From Iningainema tapete BLCC-T55 (GTDB taxonomy: Bacteria; Cyanobacteriota; Cyanobacteriia; Cyanobacteriales; Nostocaceae): DNA of 64,000 nucleotides. The stretch lies in the NCBI RefSeq assembly GCF_014698965.1, contig NZ_JACXAE010000098.1:124001-188000 (forward strand). The letters run 5' to 3'. This document shows, piece by piece, positions 34,926-43,966 of the stretch; position 1 is the first letter of the stretch, and every line of letters starts with the position of its first letter. A model generated the notes under the pieces. That model was not told the origin of the DNA and did not search any database. It saw only the letters and a list, made by a program, of their open reading frames with translations. The translations under genes and the position numbers were made by a program.

Positions 34926-36173
34926 CTATGGTTTCCAACCTGTAATGAGATTGGGGTAAGATGTGCTTGTGGGAAAGAGGTTTTGGAACCCAGCGGCACG
35001 TTGTTGTGAGGATTCTTTGGTGAGATTCCAAAGGGTTTCGTAGAAGAAGAAGGATACTCCAGCAAACTTACGATCGCGTACTGCTTGCACTTGTGTTTGA
35101 ATTTGTTGCATGGGGACAAATTTACCTTTTAACCCAGTCATAATACCGACACTTACGGGAATATGACTTTTTGCTGCTTTCATCTCTGGTGTTTCTAATT
35201 CCTTAATAAAGGTATTGATATCGTCACGATACACCTGCAAAATTAGTTCTTCAACTAATCCCAGGCGTTCCCATTTTTCCCAATCTGCTAAAAAGAAGTC
35301 ACGGGAAAAACTTTGGGGATTAGGAGAAATAGAAACTAAGCAATTTTTTTTCGTTGCTTTGATGGCTTTAAAAACTCGTTGCATGTAGTTGGTGATTTTG
35401 TCTGCTCTCCACTGAATCCATTCAGGATCTTGAGGATTTTTCGGTGGAATTTGACCGTTGTGTTCTTTTTTATATAAAGAAACTGTATAAGCGTCGTATC
35501 CTAACTCAGCAGGAAAACCGAAATGATCGTCGAATTGAATGCCATCAATATCGTAGTTTCTCACTATTTCCACGATTAAATCTTGTATAACTTTTTGCAC
35601 ATCTGGACGCAAGGGATTCAGCCAAACGCGATCATGAATACCTTCTTTCCAAATTTTTGTACCGTTACTGCGACTTGTCAGCCATTCCGGATGACGCTTG
35701 GCTAATAGTGAATCGGCAGGAGCCATGAAGCCAAATTCAAACCAGGGAATGACTGTTAAACCTTTTTGATGTCCCAAACTAACAACTTCTTTGAGCATAT
35801 CTCGCCCTTGCAACCCTGGTGTAGGATCCACAGAACGCCCAATCACAGCTTGTGCTACCCTGCTGGGGTATAGTGTGTAACCCCAATTCCAAACTGTGGG
35901 ATACACAGTGTTAAAGTTTAGTTGCTTGAGTTGTTGCAAAGCACTATTAAGACGGTTGCGCTCAAATAAGACGTTGCTATCAATATTAGTTAACCACACT
36001 CCTCGTAACTCTGATTGCGGACGAGATGTAGTTTGCGCATAGGAGGGAAATGATAGCGCGATCGCTGCTACCATACTCAGGATAACTACGAGTGCAAAAA
36101 ACGCCTGATTTTTGTAACTGCGTAAGTTTCTTGAACAATATTCACCACACCAATTGAGAAATTTTTTCATCAT
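34926..36173 (-). CDS. GH10-like (DUF187/GHL10) exported glycosyl hydrolase
   Basis: About 415 residues from the ATG at 36173 (MMKKFLNWCGE); an upstream start at 36248 has no support. The signal or anchor segment is AFFALVVILSMVAAIALSFPSYAQ. The catalytic part is a TIM barrel: ELRGVWLTNIDSNVLF, FNTVYPTVWNWGYTLYPS, VIPWFEFGF, VWLNPLRPDVQ, YDIDGIQFDDHFGFP and FFFYETLWN. Members of this family cleave or bind bacterial wall or exopolysaccharide glycans; the substrate is unknown. The acid residues probably lie in IDGIQFDDHF and WFEFG. Monocistronic. Confidence 0.88.
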   Translation of the reverse strand: MMKKFLNWCGEYCSRNLRSYKNQAFFALVVILSMVAAIALSFPSYAQTTSRPQSELRGVWLTNIDSNVLFERNRLNSALQQLKQLNFNTVYPTVWNWGYTLYPSRVAQAVIGRSVDPTPGLQGRDMLKEVVSLGHQKGLTVIPWFEFGFMAPADSLLAKRHPEWLTSRSNGTKIWKEGIHDRVWLNPLRPDVQKVIQDLIVEIVRNYDIDGIQFDDHFGFPAELGYDAYTVSLYKKEHNGQIPPKNPQDPEWIQWRADKITNYMQRVFKAIKATKKNCLVSISPNPQSFSRDFFLADWEKWERLGLVEELILQVYRDDINTFIKELETPEMKAAKSHIPVSVGIMTGLKGKFVPMQQIQTQVQAVRDRKFAGVSFFFYETLWNLTKESSQQRAAGFQNLFPTSTSYPNLITGWKP

Positions 36174-36540
36174 TTCTTGAGTAGAAAACTTTACACCTGT
36201 ATGATCAAACCATGAATTATGACTGGAATAGATGTAAAGAAGTTGCATTTTCCCATTTATACACCCCTACGGAAACGTTTTCAGTGAACATCCCTACTTT
36301 CAATTTGTCTTCTGTACATTTTTATTCAGTAAAATTACAGTTAACCAACTAGTTAATCTCATAGAATAAAGGGTTTTAGCCTTATATAAATTTTTTGTAA
36401 AACTTAAGGAACAAAGAAGAATTATACCAGCGTCTAGCTTGATATCAGCCTGAAGAAAAAGCTATTCTTTCATTCCATGTAGTTAATATATGGGAGTAAG
36501 AATCACTTTGTTATTTCCGATTCGTTTCTTAACTATTGCC
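36174..36540. other. Divergent intergenic region
   Basis: About 370 bases, AT-rich, holding promoters of two exported-protein genes. Nothing structured is visible in it. Confidence 0.4.
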
Positions 36541-37686
36541 ATGAAATCTTTACTCAAGTTTTACTTTACCACAAAACAAGCACAAATTTTCACTGCCTTA
36601 GTATTAACTGGCATTTTATCTATTAGTAGTGGGTTAACATCAATAGAAAGTGTTACCGCCGCCCCCACAAATCCTGAGATAGCAAATGCAATTCGCAAAG
36701 AAAATACCTTACCACGTTCAGTAGCTACTGCTGTAATCCGAGATTTATCAGGTAAAGAGGGAATTCCAAGCAGAAAATTGCAAATTACTAATTATAGTCA
36801 ACACACATGGCGCAATGGATGTCTAAATTTGCCTTTACCAGATGAATTTTGCACCCAAGCGTTAGTTTCTGGTTGGCGGGTTGTGGTGTCTGATGGTAGT
36901 CAAAACTGGATTTATCACACTAATGACAACGGACGTTTTTTACGCTTAGCAAATTCTGATAATTCAAAAAGCGAAGTAACAGAATTACCAGATTCTGTCA
37001 AAAATGCTGTTTTAAGAGTTACATCTCGACGGCTAAAGTTACCAGTTGCTCAGTTAAATATTATTCAAGTTCAACAGCGAACTTGGAAAAATAGTTGTCT
37101 AGAAGTGACTAGTTCTGTTCCTAATTTCTTTTGTTCTCAAAAGTTAGTGTCTGGTTGGCGAGTAATTGTCGGCGCACCAGAACAAGCGTTAGTTTATCAC
37201 ACCAACAATTCTGGTTCAGTGGTAAAGCTGAATAAACGAGAAAGTGAAATTAGTGAGAACTCGCAACAAAGCCAAATCCAGCCTGTACCCATTTCATCGA
37301 GTGAGCTACCACCACCATTACAAAGTAGCGTGATTTTTCGTTCCTTTTCTACTGGCGGCTTTACTGGTAGAACCTACGAAACTGTTTTACTCAATGATGG
37401 ACGTTTAATGCAATATCGTATTGGCGATACCAAGACTGGTGAACGTCGAGTATGGCGCATTTCCACAGAAAAAGTGCGACAGTTTCAACAATTGTTAGCA
37501 CAAAAGGGCGATCGATTCAACAATTTAAGTTACCCAGCGCCTAAAGGTGCTGCTGATTACATTACCTATACTCTTACCAGTAGCGAGGGTTCTATTCAGT
37601 ACAACGATATCTCTCAAAGTAGTCTACCTAAAAATTTACAGCTAATCGTCAAAGCTTGGAATCAGATTAGCAAGAGTTATCAGTAA
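36541..37686 (+). CDS. Exported protein with a duplicated domain
   Basis: 381 residues from the ATG at 36541; an ATG at 36490 would add 17 residues and spoil the signal peptide. The signal is QIFTALVLTGILSISSGLTS. Two homologous domains of about 75 residues follow: each has a helix (ATAVIRDLSG / NAVLRVTSRR), then TWRNGCLNLP / TWKNSCLEVT, then FCxQxLVSGWRV[IV]V and YHTNxxGxxxxL. Both keep two Cys, perhaps a disulfide. A third, different C-terminal domain (TYETVLLNDGRLMQYRI...) resembles small beta domains of cyanobacterial secreted proteins. Function unknown. Confidence 0.75.
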   Translation: MKSLLKFYFTTKQAQIFTALVLTGILSISSGLTSIESVTAAPTNPEIANAIRKENTLPRSVATAVIRDLSGKEGIPSRKLQITNYSQHTWRNGCLNLPLPDEFCTQALVSGWRVVVSDGSQNWIYHTNDNGRFLRLANSDNSKSEVTELPDSVKNAVLRVTSRRLKLPVAQLNIIQVQQRTWKNSCLEVTSSVPNFFCSQKLVSGWRVIVGAPEQALVYHTNNSGSVVKLNKRESEISENSQQSQIQPVPISSSELPPPLQSSVIFRSFSTGGFTGRTYETVLLNDGRLMQYRIGDTKTGERRVWRISTEKVRQFQQLLAQKGDRFNNLSYPAPKGAADYITYTLTSSEGSIQYNDISQSSLPKNLQLIVKAWNQISKSYQ

Positions 37687-38118
37687 TTAGGGGAGACAGG
37701 AGACAGGAGTCAGGAGGAGGCAGTGCGTTGCGGTGAGGCAGCGCTGCATCCGGGTTTCTCACTGTCGGGCGTGACTGCGAACCCGGAGGGAGGTTCCCGG
37801 AGTTGAAGCATCTGCCGTTCAGAACACAGGAGTCATAATAATATATGTCACTCTTGAATTCTGACAGCCCCGACTTGTCCAATAACGGCTCATACATGTT
37901 GCAAATTGACTGTGTTACTGAAAACGGGGGAATAAAAATAAACGAAAACTTCTACGTTGACTTTGGTCAAGAACTGAATGGTTCAGGTTCATCTCGCGCT
38001 CATGAAATGCGCTATCCTGGAGGCGATTGCACCTCTGATATTTGGGTTTAGTTGAAATGCCAGTCACAGGTGAGATTATGAAGATAAGCAATCTTACACC
38101 TTGAAATTTACAGACCCA
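37687..38118. other. Repeat-rich intergenic region upstream of the restriction-modification locus
   Basis: About 430 bases. The left part (37693-37720) is a GGAGACAGGAGTCAGGAG-type tandem repeat, followed by GC-rich repeat-like sequence with CCCGGAGGGAGGTTCCCGGAG near 37785-37802. The right part contains a 68-codon open frame (37845-38051) with no recognisable product; I do not accept it as a gene. This boundary may mark where the restriction-modification genes were acquired. Confidence 0.5.
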
Positions 38119-38322
38119 ATGACCGACTCTGAACTAATCACTGTTTCGGAGGCTTCTACATTATGCGGCTATACACCTCAGCACATTAGGTTACTGATTC
38201 GACAAGGAGTAATCAAAGCCCGACGTGCTGGGGGGATTTGGCTAGTTGAAGCTTCTAGTCTGCAAAATTATGTGGACAATGCTCCTAAACCAGGTCCCAA
38301 AAATGATCGAGCAGCTACTTGA
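38119..38322 (+). CDS. Small HTH (excisionase/MerR-like) regulator, possible control protein
   Basis: 67 residues from the ATG at 38119. The core ITVSEASTLCGYTPQHIRLLIRQGVIKARRAGGIWLVEASSLQNYV is a winged helix of the MerR/excisionase type used by small DNA-binding proteins; the end is basic (GPKNDRAAT). It lies 60 bases before the adenine methyltransferase gene on the same strand. Between them is a perfect 10-base inverted repeat covering a promoter. By analogy with control proteins of restriction-modification systems it may time expression of the downstream genes; this is inference, since classical C proteins have a different HTH. Confidence 0.75.
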   Translation: MTDSELITVSEASTLCGYTPQHIRLLIRQGVIKARRAGGIWLVEASSLQNYVDNAPKPGPKNDRAAT

Positions 38323-38347
38323 ATTATATTCCATTTAGAATATAATT
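38319..38347 (+). promoter_or_regulatory. Promoter covered by a perfect 10-6-10 palindrome
   Basis: AATTATATTC (38322-38331), spacer CATTTA, GAATATAATT (38338-38347). The right arm contains a consensus -10 box TATAAT (38341-38346), and TTGAAT (38319-38324) is in the -35 position with 16 bases between. A bound dimer would block RNA polymerase. It begins at the stop of the HTH gene and ends 35 bases before the methyltransferase start. Confidence 0.75.
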
Positions 38348-38382
38348 ACTGCTATAAGCATCACGTTTCTTGAGAGTTAAAT

Positions 38383-40053
38383 GTGAATCATCTTGAAATA
38401 CTTCAGTCTACTCCTGCGGCTCAAGTAGGAGATGGGCGTCAAAATCTTCTAAATAAGACAACTGGCAAATTTTATACTCCATATTTTATTGGTACACGTC
38501 TTGTTGATAGTGTTTTAACCCTGATAATTCGCAAAGATTGGGAAGGAGAGCTATCTGTTATTGATCCTTTTTGCGGTGATGGGCGGCTGATTACTTGGTT
38601 GATAGAACATGCTCAAGCGTTTCCTCATCTCATGCATCGGTTGTGGCGAATTGAAGTATGGGATTGTGATACACATGCAGTTGAATTAGCAAAACAGAAT
38701 ATTCAACGTACCGCTAACGAAATTGGATTGCGGTACAGTTTAAAAGCTGTTGTTCAAGATAGCTTTCTCTACTGCTTTTCTCTATTTATAGAGAAACAAA
38801 CTGATGAAACTTGCTTTGATATAACTATTACTAATCCTCCCTGGGAAGTTGTGAAACCAGACCGTCGGGATACTGAAGTATTAGATCGAGAAACGGAAGT
38901 CGCTTATATTAATTCTCTCCGAGACTATTCAAAAACGTTGGCAAAATGCTTTCCCTTATCTATGCCCCGAAAAATGTTTTCTGGATGGGGAGTAAATCTA
39001 GCCCGTGTAGGTCTTGAAGTTGCTGTTCGCTTAACCAAAAATCAAGGAGTGACTGGAATCATTTCACCAGCAACAATTCTTGGGGATCAAAACTCTGAGA
39101 TGTTGAGAAAGTGGTTGCTGACCAATCATTCAATTAAATATATTGACTACTTTCCTGCTGAAACTAAATTATTTAATGGTGTGGATCAAGCTTGTGTTAA
39201 CATTACCATTCAGACCAACACCACTTCACAAAAAATTTTTCTCTATAAGTTTGATGAAGCTAGGCGCTACACACAATATCATCAAGAGCTTAAATTGCCT
39301 GAAACTTTTTTGACTTCAAATGGTTATATCATTCCTATCTACAATAATGAATCTCAATTTGCGCAGCTATCACGCTTGTGCGATTTACCAACACTCTTGA
39401 GCTTACAAGGCAACGGTGAAGGAGAATTGTGGACAGGTCGAGAGTTAGATGAAACAGGTCACACAAGTTACCTGTCTTTACAAGGTAATTATCCTTTTAT
39501 TAAGGGAAAAATGATCCAGCGACTGACCAAGGTTAGTCAACCTACTTTCTTCATCAAAAAAGAAAAGGAACTTGATGTTCCTGCTTCTGTAAACTATCCA
39601 CGTATTGTCTGGCGAGATGTGAGCCGACAAACTCAAAAACGACGAGTTCAAGCTACCATTATTCCTGCTCAATGGGTTACTGGTAATTCTCTTGGTGTAG
39701 CGCATTTTCGGACAAATGATTTATCGAAACTTTACACCCTACTAGGTATCATGTCCTCATTACCCTTTGAGTTTCAGGTTCGCTCTATGCTATCAACTGC
39801 TCATGTTTCTGTGGGTGTTTTGCGTAAGACACGTATACCCTTAATCACTCCTCAATTTTCTGCAACCGTGGTTCCGTTGGTTGAACAGATACTTGCTGGA
39901 AACTTAGCAGCAGAAGCAAAAATGGAGGTTATTGTTGCTAAAGCATACGGTCTAAATCGCCTAGACCTTGCTTCCATGATGAACTCATTCCCTAAACTTA
40001 CTACTCAAGAGCGTCAAACTATACTTGACCACCCCCTATGGGAGGAATTTTGA
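38383..40053 (+). CDS. N6-adenine DNA methyltransferase of a type IIS system
   Basis: 556 residues from a GTG. SAM-binding motif I is VIDPFCGDGRL (60-69), catalytic motif IV is NPPWEV (151-156), and the N-terminal KTTGKFYTPYFIGTRLVD is the FxGxxYTP-type motif X region that precedes motif I in gamma-class enzymes. The C-terminal 250 residues have no catalytic motif and presumably recognise the DNA target. It would methylate an adenine on one strand of the site, while the cytosine enzyme encoded next, whose gene overlaps by 16 bases, would protect the other. The pairing with the nuclease at 41260-42897 fits the Alw26I/Eco31I/Esp3I type. Confidence 0.88.
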   Translation: MNHLEILQSTPAAQVGDGRQNLLNKTTGKFYTPYFIGTRLVDSVLTLIIRKDWEGELSVIDPFCGDGRLITWLIEHAQAFPHLMHRLWRIEVWDCDTHAVELAKQNIQRTANEIGLRYSLKAVVQDSFLYCFSLFIEKQTDETCFDITITNPPWEVVKPDRRDTEVLDRETEVAYINSLRDYSKTLAKCFPLSMPRKMFSGWGVNLARVGLEVAVRLTKNQGVTGIISPATILGDQNSEMLRKWLLTNHSIKYIDYFPAETKLFNGVDQACVNITIQTNTTSQKIFLYKFDEARRYTQYHQELKLPETFLTSNGYIIPIYNNESQFAQLSRLCDLPTLLSLQGNGEGELWTGRELDETGHTSYLSLQGNYPFIKGKMIQRLTKVSQPTFFIKKEKELDVPASVNYPRIVWRDVSRQTQKRRVQATIIPAQWVTGNSLGVAHFRTNDLSKLYTLLGIMSSLPFEFQVRSMLSTAHVSVGVLRKTRIPLITPQFSATVVPLVEQILAGNLAAEAKMEVIVAKAYGLNRLDLASMMNSFPKLTTQERQTILDHPLWEEF

Positions 40054-41231
40054 TTTACAATCACTATTCAGCAAAACTTAGCAAGCTTGACTTGTCTATG
40101 GTTATGCATATCCCTCCTGGAGGTAATTGGAAGAATATTCCAACTTCTATTCCTTCGCAGCGATTAGCTCAAATTAGAGAAAGCTACGCCAAAGGTAAGG
40201 GAAGCCGCTCTACTTATTATGGGCGGCTTCGTCCAGATGCACCTGCTTATACAATTAATACCTATTTTGGTCGCCCTGGAAATGGCTGCCACCTTCATTA
40301 CAATTATGATGGAGGGCAGCATCGTGTGATCAGCCAACGGGAAGCAGCAAGGCTGCAAAGCTTTCCAGATAGCTTTGTCTTTTTAGGTTCACGTACAGCA
40401 GTTAGTACTCAAATTGGTAATGCCGTTCCACCACTGTTGGCTTATCAGATTGCAATGCAATTATGCCCCCCAGGAATTTTTGTAGACCTTTTTGCAGGTG
40501 CAGGTGGCTTGGCACTAGGATTCAAATGGGCAGGTTGGCAACCAGTAGTAGCAAATGACATTATGCCACAAGGTTTGCAAACCTATGCTAAAAATATTGA
40601 CTCGAATGTAGTTATTGGAGACATTCGAGATCCAGAAGTTTTTTCCAAGATAGTGTCAGCTGTTAAGAAAACTAGACGGAGCAATTTAAACCTTAAACTT
40701 TTTGTGTTAGGTGGTCCTCCTTGCCAGGGATTTTCTACAGCCGGAAATACTCGCTCTATGAGTGATGAACGTAATTCTTTATTCAAGAACTATCAACAAA
40801 TTATTGAGGCAATTGAACCAGACGGATTTGTGTTTGAAAATGTAATGGGGTTGTTGAACATGGAGCGTGGCTATGTCTTTGAGCAAATAAAATCTGCTTT
40901 GGGTTCAATAACTCAGCAATTGTCAATTTGGAAACTTGATGCTGCGGATTATGGGGTTCCTCAGCGACGTAAGCGTATTATTCTAGTGGGCAGTGAACAA
41001 GCAAATCGCAGTATTCCGCAACCCCCACCAGTATGCGACAAGACTGGAAGTTGTTTAGTTGGACTTTCACCAGTTGTTAGTGTTTCTGACGCTCTCAATG
41101 ATTTGCCTCCCTTGGAGCCAGGTCAAGATGGAGAAAGTCTTGACTATATCACACCACCATTAACAAACTACCAGTGTTTAATGAGGGGTGTAATCTCGCC
41201 AAAGCAATATCTTGAGAAGCTTCGCCATTAA
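40038..41231 (+). CDS. Circularly permuted C5-cytosine DNA methyltransferase
   Basis: 397 residues. The conserved C5-methyltransferase motifs are all present but out of the usual order. Motif IX (REAARLQSFPDSFVF, 101-115) and motif X (QIGNAVPPLLAYQI, 125-138) come first; then motif I (FVDLFAGAGGLALGF, 148-162), motif IV with catalytic Cys229 (GGPPCQGFS), motif VI (FENV, 266-269) and motif VIII (QRRKRI, 309-314). In ordinary enzymes IX and X are C-terminal. The recognition region is then split between residues 20-95 and the C-terminus. Starts at 40038, 40098 or 40104 are possible; the first overlaps the adenine methyltransferase gene. Confidence 0.9.
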   Translation: MGGILIYNHYSAKLSKLDLSMVMHIPPGGNWKNIPTSIPSQRLAQIRESYAKGKGSRSTYYGRLRPDAPAYTINTYFGRPGNGCHLHYNYDGGQHRVISQREAARLQSFPDSFVFLGSRTAVSTQIGNAVPPLLAYQIAMQLCPPGIFVDLFAGAGGLALGFKWAGWQPVVANDIMPQGLQTYAKNIDSNVVIGDIRDPEVFSKIVSAVKKTRRSNLNLKLFVLGGPPCQGFSTAGNTRSMSDERNSLFKNYQQIIEAIEPDGFVFENVMGLLNMERGYVFEQIKSALGSITQQLSIWKLDAADYGVPQRRKRIILVGSEQANRSIPQPPPVCDKTGSCLVGLSPVVSVSDALNDLPPLEPGQDGESLDYITPPLTNYQCLMRGVISPKQYLEKLRH

Positions 41232-41259
41232 GCTAAAATTTTTCCCTTTTAACTGTAAG

Positions 41260-42897
41260 TTACGTATCTAAATTTAACTCACCTCTGACATAGCGATCGC
41301 CCGTCCATTGGTTGCTTAATTCAACTGCTACTAATGCCATTACATCAATAAGTTGTTGTTTTGCCGTGACGAAATTAGGAGGATAAATTGTGGGAATACT
41401 ATCAACAACTCCTCGAAAACCCTCATCTATTGACATTTTCCTGTTACTTGATAACATTGCTGCAATCTGAGTATCAAGGTTCTTAATTGTATCTGAAGAT
41501 TGCTGTAAAGCTACTAAAACAGCTTCCACCTTACTCTTAATTGAATCTGTGTTTATATAAATAGCGTTACGGTTATCTTTGATAAAGTAGTCTCGTAGTG
41601 ATTCAAATGCAACTCGACAACGACGAGATTTTTGCTCTGCTACATACTTAGTCTCACGAGAGGTATAATTGATTCTATCGAATTTTGTAATGTGTTGCTC
41701 CACACGAAGATTGATAAAATCAATTTTACGTTCAGCACAACCAAGTTCTAGAAATGTAGCTAAGAAGGTAAAGTGTCCTGCATCAGCAATTGTTTTGAAA
41801 ATACTCATTAAAGTATGACGGTTATCTCGAAGCATTTTGCTCAAACGTAAAGCTGTTTCATTATTCACAACATCTTCTTTTCGTAGATTCCATAGAGCTT
41901 TACTATGCCATGAGATTACTGCAACACCTGTAGCTTCAACTTCTCGTAAATGAATTACTTCACGCAAAGTCATACGGTTATTTTTTGCACTGTTGCATGA
42001 CTTGCATAGGAGTTGAAATTCTGGTCTGTGGGTAAACCCTAATGACAAAGGTCCAATGTGATCCCCAGAACATGGGCCAGGATGACTATTTAAACAAGCT
42101 TCATTGCCAAAGTTAGCTTTAATTTGTCCCATTAATCGGTTAGCAGCAATCCAATCACCTTCTGTCCAATACTCAAAGACGCGACGGTCAGTTGTGTACG
42201 ACTTTAAGTTGACTTTACTACGTCCCTTGTCTACCTTGCTACGACAACATTGGTTAAAAGAATGAAAGCCATCAAAGCGATCAGGTGCATTTGACATAGC
42301 ACCAGGGCTAAGTAAACTTGGCTCTTTTGGAACATATTCTTTCTCAATCCAATTGAGCCAGCTTTCCAAACTTGGTTCCAGTAATGGTGGTGATATTGCA
42401 CCTGTTTTGAGAAGAAATGTGAGATTAGAAAAGACAGAATCGCCAAATACCTCAACTAATCGAGTCACCAAGTCTGTAATTTTCTCATAGGATTCGAGCG
42501 GAAAATTTTCATCAACGTAACCTAGTTTATTAAGTCTTTGCAATAAAGAGTTAGACGGATAAACATATCGCAACTCCATAACCTTTCCACAACGTTTACA
42601 CGGTTTCTTCAGAGTAGGATGAATCACTCTTGCTGTCCTGCTGATCCACCTATCTGAATTTGGGTTAACTCCAATTGAGACAGCTTTTATACGCCACCAT
42701 TCACGCCGTTTATGATGGGTATCCTTGTGTTTTCCAGACTTTCTGTTTGAAGGTGCTTCCCACTGAATCTTACCGCCCTCAGTAAATGCATCTGGCATTC
42801 CTGCATAAACCGGGTGGTTAGCAATAAATTCCATATATCGAATAAAATCCGGATGCCAAACCTCTCCTTTGTTGCCGTACTTTGGTTTATTTGTCAT
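41260..42897 (-). CDS. HNH restriction endonuclease, Alw26I/Eco31I/Esp3I family
   Basis: About 545 residues from the ATG at 42897 (MTNKPKYGNKGEVWHPDFIRY); an upstream start at 42912 adds five. It matches the type IIS endonuclease family of Eco31I. An HNH (beta-beta-alpha-metal) site is seen in CSGDHIGPLSLGF (D279, H280) and CKSCNSAKNNR (N302, N306); the 23-residue step from the Asp to the Asn is the spacing I remember for the Eco31I active site. CKRC (100-103) and CKSC (298-301) may hold zinc. It is convergent with the methyltransferase genes, 28 bases from the second one. No damage is visible. Confidence 0.88.
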   Translation of the reverse strand: MTNKPKYGNKGEVWHPDFIRYMEFIANHPVYAGMPDAFTEGGKIQWEAPSNRKSGKHKDTHHKRREWWRIKAVSIGVNPNSDRWISRTARVIHPTLKKPCKRCGKVMELRYVYPSNSLLQRLNKLGYVDENFPLESYEKITDLVTRLVEVFGDSVFSNLTFLLKTGAISPPLLEPSLESWLNWIEKEYVPKEPSLLSPGAMSNAPDRFDGFHSFNQCCRSKVDKGRSKVNLKSYTTDRRVFEYWTEGDWIAANRLMGQIKANFGNEACLNSHPGPCSGDHIGPLSLGFTHRPEFQLLCKSCNSAKNNRMTLREVIHLREVEATGVAVISWHSKALWNLRKEDVVNNETALRLSKMLRDNRHTLMSIFKTIADAGHFTFLATFLELGCAERKIDFINLRVEQHITKFDRINYTSRETKYVAEQKSRRCRVAFESLRDYFIKDNRNAIYINTDSIKSKVEAVLVALQQSSDTIKNLDTQIAAMLSSNRKMSIDEGFRGVVDSIPTIYPPNFVTAKQQLIDVMALVAVELSNQWTGDRYVRGELNLDT

Positions 42898-43171
42898 AAT
42901 CAGCCCTCTCAAAAATACCCGGTTAAATTAATCAGGTTTCATATTCTCACTATTGACAGTTATAATTTCCCTTGGAATTTCACCCCACCTGAAACACCGC
43001 TCCCACCAAGCCAAGCAACTGATCGCGAAACAGCGCCGGAAAGTTTCTCTGTGCTGTTACCTTGAAAGAACCTACTAAAATTTTTATTTGACAAGCCATA
43101 TTCGTAATGAGTACGCTTTATGAGGTAACATAGAAAGCGTTTGTAATCTAGTTTATCAAGGAAGCAAACTC

Positions 43172-43906
43172 ATGTTAGCTAATCGAGAAGGACAAAGAGT
43201 TCCCAAAGTTACCTTCCGGATACGCAAAGACAATCAGTGGGTGAATGTAACAACAGATGATTTATTTGCAGGTAAGACAGTGGTAGTTTTTTCCCTACCA
43301 GGAGCGTTTACTCCCACTTGCTCATCAACTCATCTTCCCGGCTACAACGAGTTGGCAAAAGTTTTTAAAGAAAATGGTGTAGATGACATCATCTGTATAT
43401 CTGTCAACGATACCTTTGTCATGAATGAATGGGCAAAGGATCAACAAGCAGAGAATATAACTGTAATACCAGATGGGAATGGTGAATTTACTGAAGGCAT
43501 GGGAATGCTCGTAGATAAATCAGACCTTGGGTTTGGTAAACGGTCTTGGCGTTATTCTATGCTGGTAAAGGATGGCGTAGTAGAAAAGATGTTCATAGAG
43601 CCAGACGAACCAGGAGATCCCTTTAAAGTATCTGATGCAGAGACAATGCTCCGATACATAAACCCTAACGCAGTGAAACCTCAACTGGTTTCCCTGTTTA
43701 CAAAAGTAGGTTGTCCCTTCTGTGCTAAAGCCAAAAACATGCTGAAGGAAAATGGCATTGATTACGAAGAAATTGTCTTAGGTAAAGAAGTGACAACTCG
43801 CTCATTACGAGCTGTTACAGGTGCAACAACTGTTCCTCAGGTGTTTATTGATGGTAAATACATTGGTAGTTCCGAAGCCTTAGCAGATTTCTTGGGTGTT
43901 AAATAG
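43172..43906 (+). CDS. Peroxiredoxin-glutaredoxin fusion (hybrid Prx5)
   Basis: 244 residues. Residues 1-165 are a Prx5-type peroxiredoxin with peroxidatic Cys50 ([16 protein letters not shown]), and residues 170-244 are a glutaredoxin with the CPFC site (C181, C184), [18 protein letters not shown] and a glutathione-binding GG-like turn. Such hybrids reduce hydroperoxides with glutathione, the glutaredoxin part recycling the peroxiredoxin part in one chain. Length agrees with the family. AGGAAGC lies just before the ATG. Monocistronic, with a family-B hairpin downstream that is probably a terminator. Confidence 0.95.
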   Translation: MLANREGQRVPKVTFRIRKDNQWVNVTTDDLFAGKTVVVFSLPGAFTPTCSSTHLPGYNELAKVFKENGVDDIICISVNDTFVMNEWAKDQQAENITVIPDGNGEFTEGMGMLVDKSDLGFGKRSWRYSMLVKDGVVEKMFIEPDEPGDPFKVSDAETMLRYINPNAVKPQLVSLFTKVGCPFCAKAKNMLKENGIDYEEIVLGKEVTTRSLRAVTGATTVPQVFIDGKYIGSSEALADFLGVK

Positions 43907-43932
43907 CAAATAGACATAGCAGTGAAAAACAA

Positions 43933-43962
43933 TGTAGAGACATTCCATGGAACGTCTCTACA
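43933..43962. repeat. Hairpin repeat family B
   Basis: TGTAGAGACATTCC-AT-GGAACGTCTCTACA: nearly perfect 14-base arms (one mismatch). It lies between the convergent peroxiredoxin and permease genes. Confidence 0.88.
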
Positions 43963-43966
43963 AGGA

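Noticed and set aside
34926-36248. Upstream start (36248) for the GH10-like protein
   Set aside because: It would put 25 polar residues before the signal segment; the ATG at 36173 fits an exported protein.
37845-38051. 68-codon open frame before the restriction-modification genes
   Set aside because: No recognisable domain, no ribosome site, and it follows repeat-rich DNA. I cannot support it as a gene.
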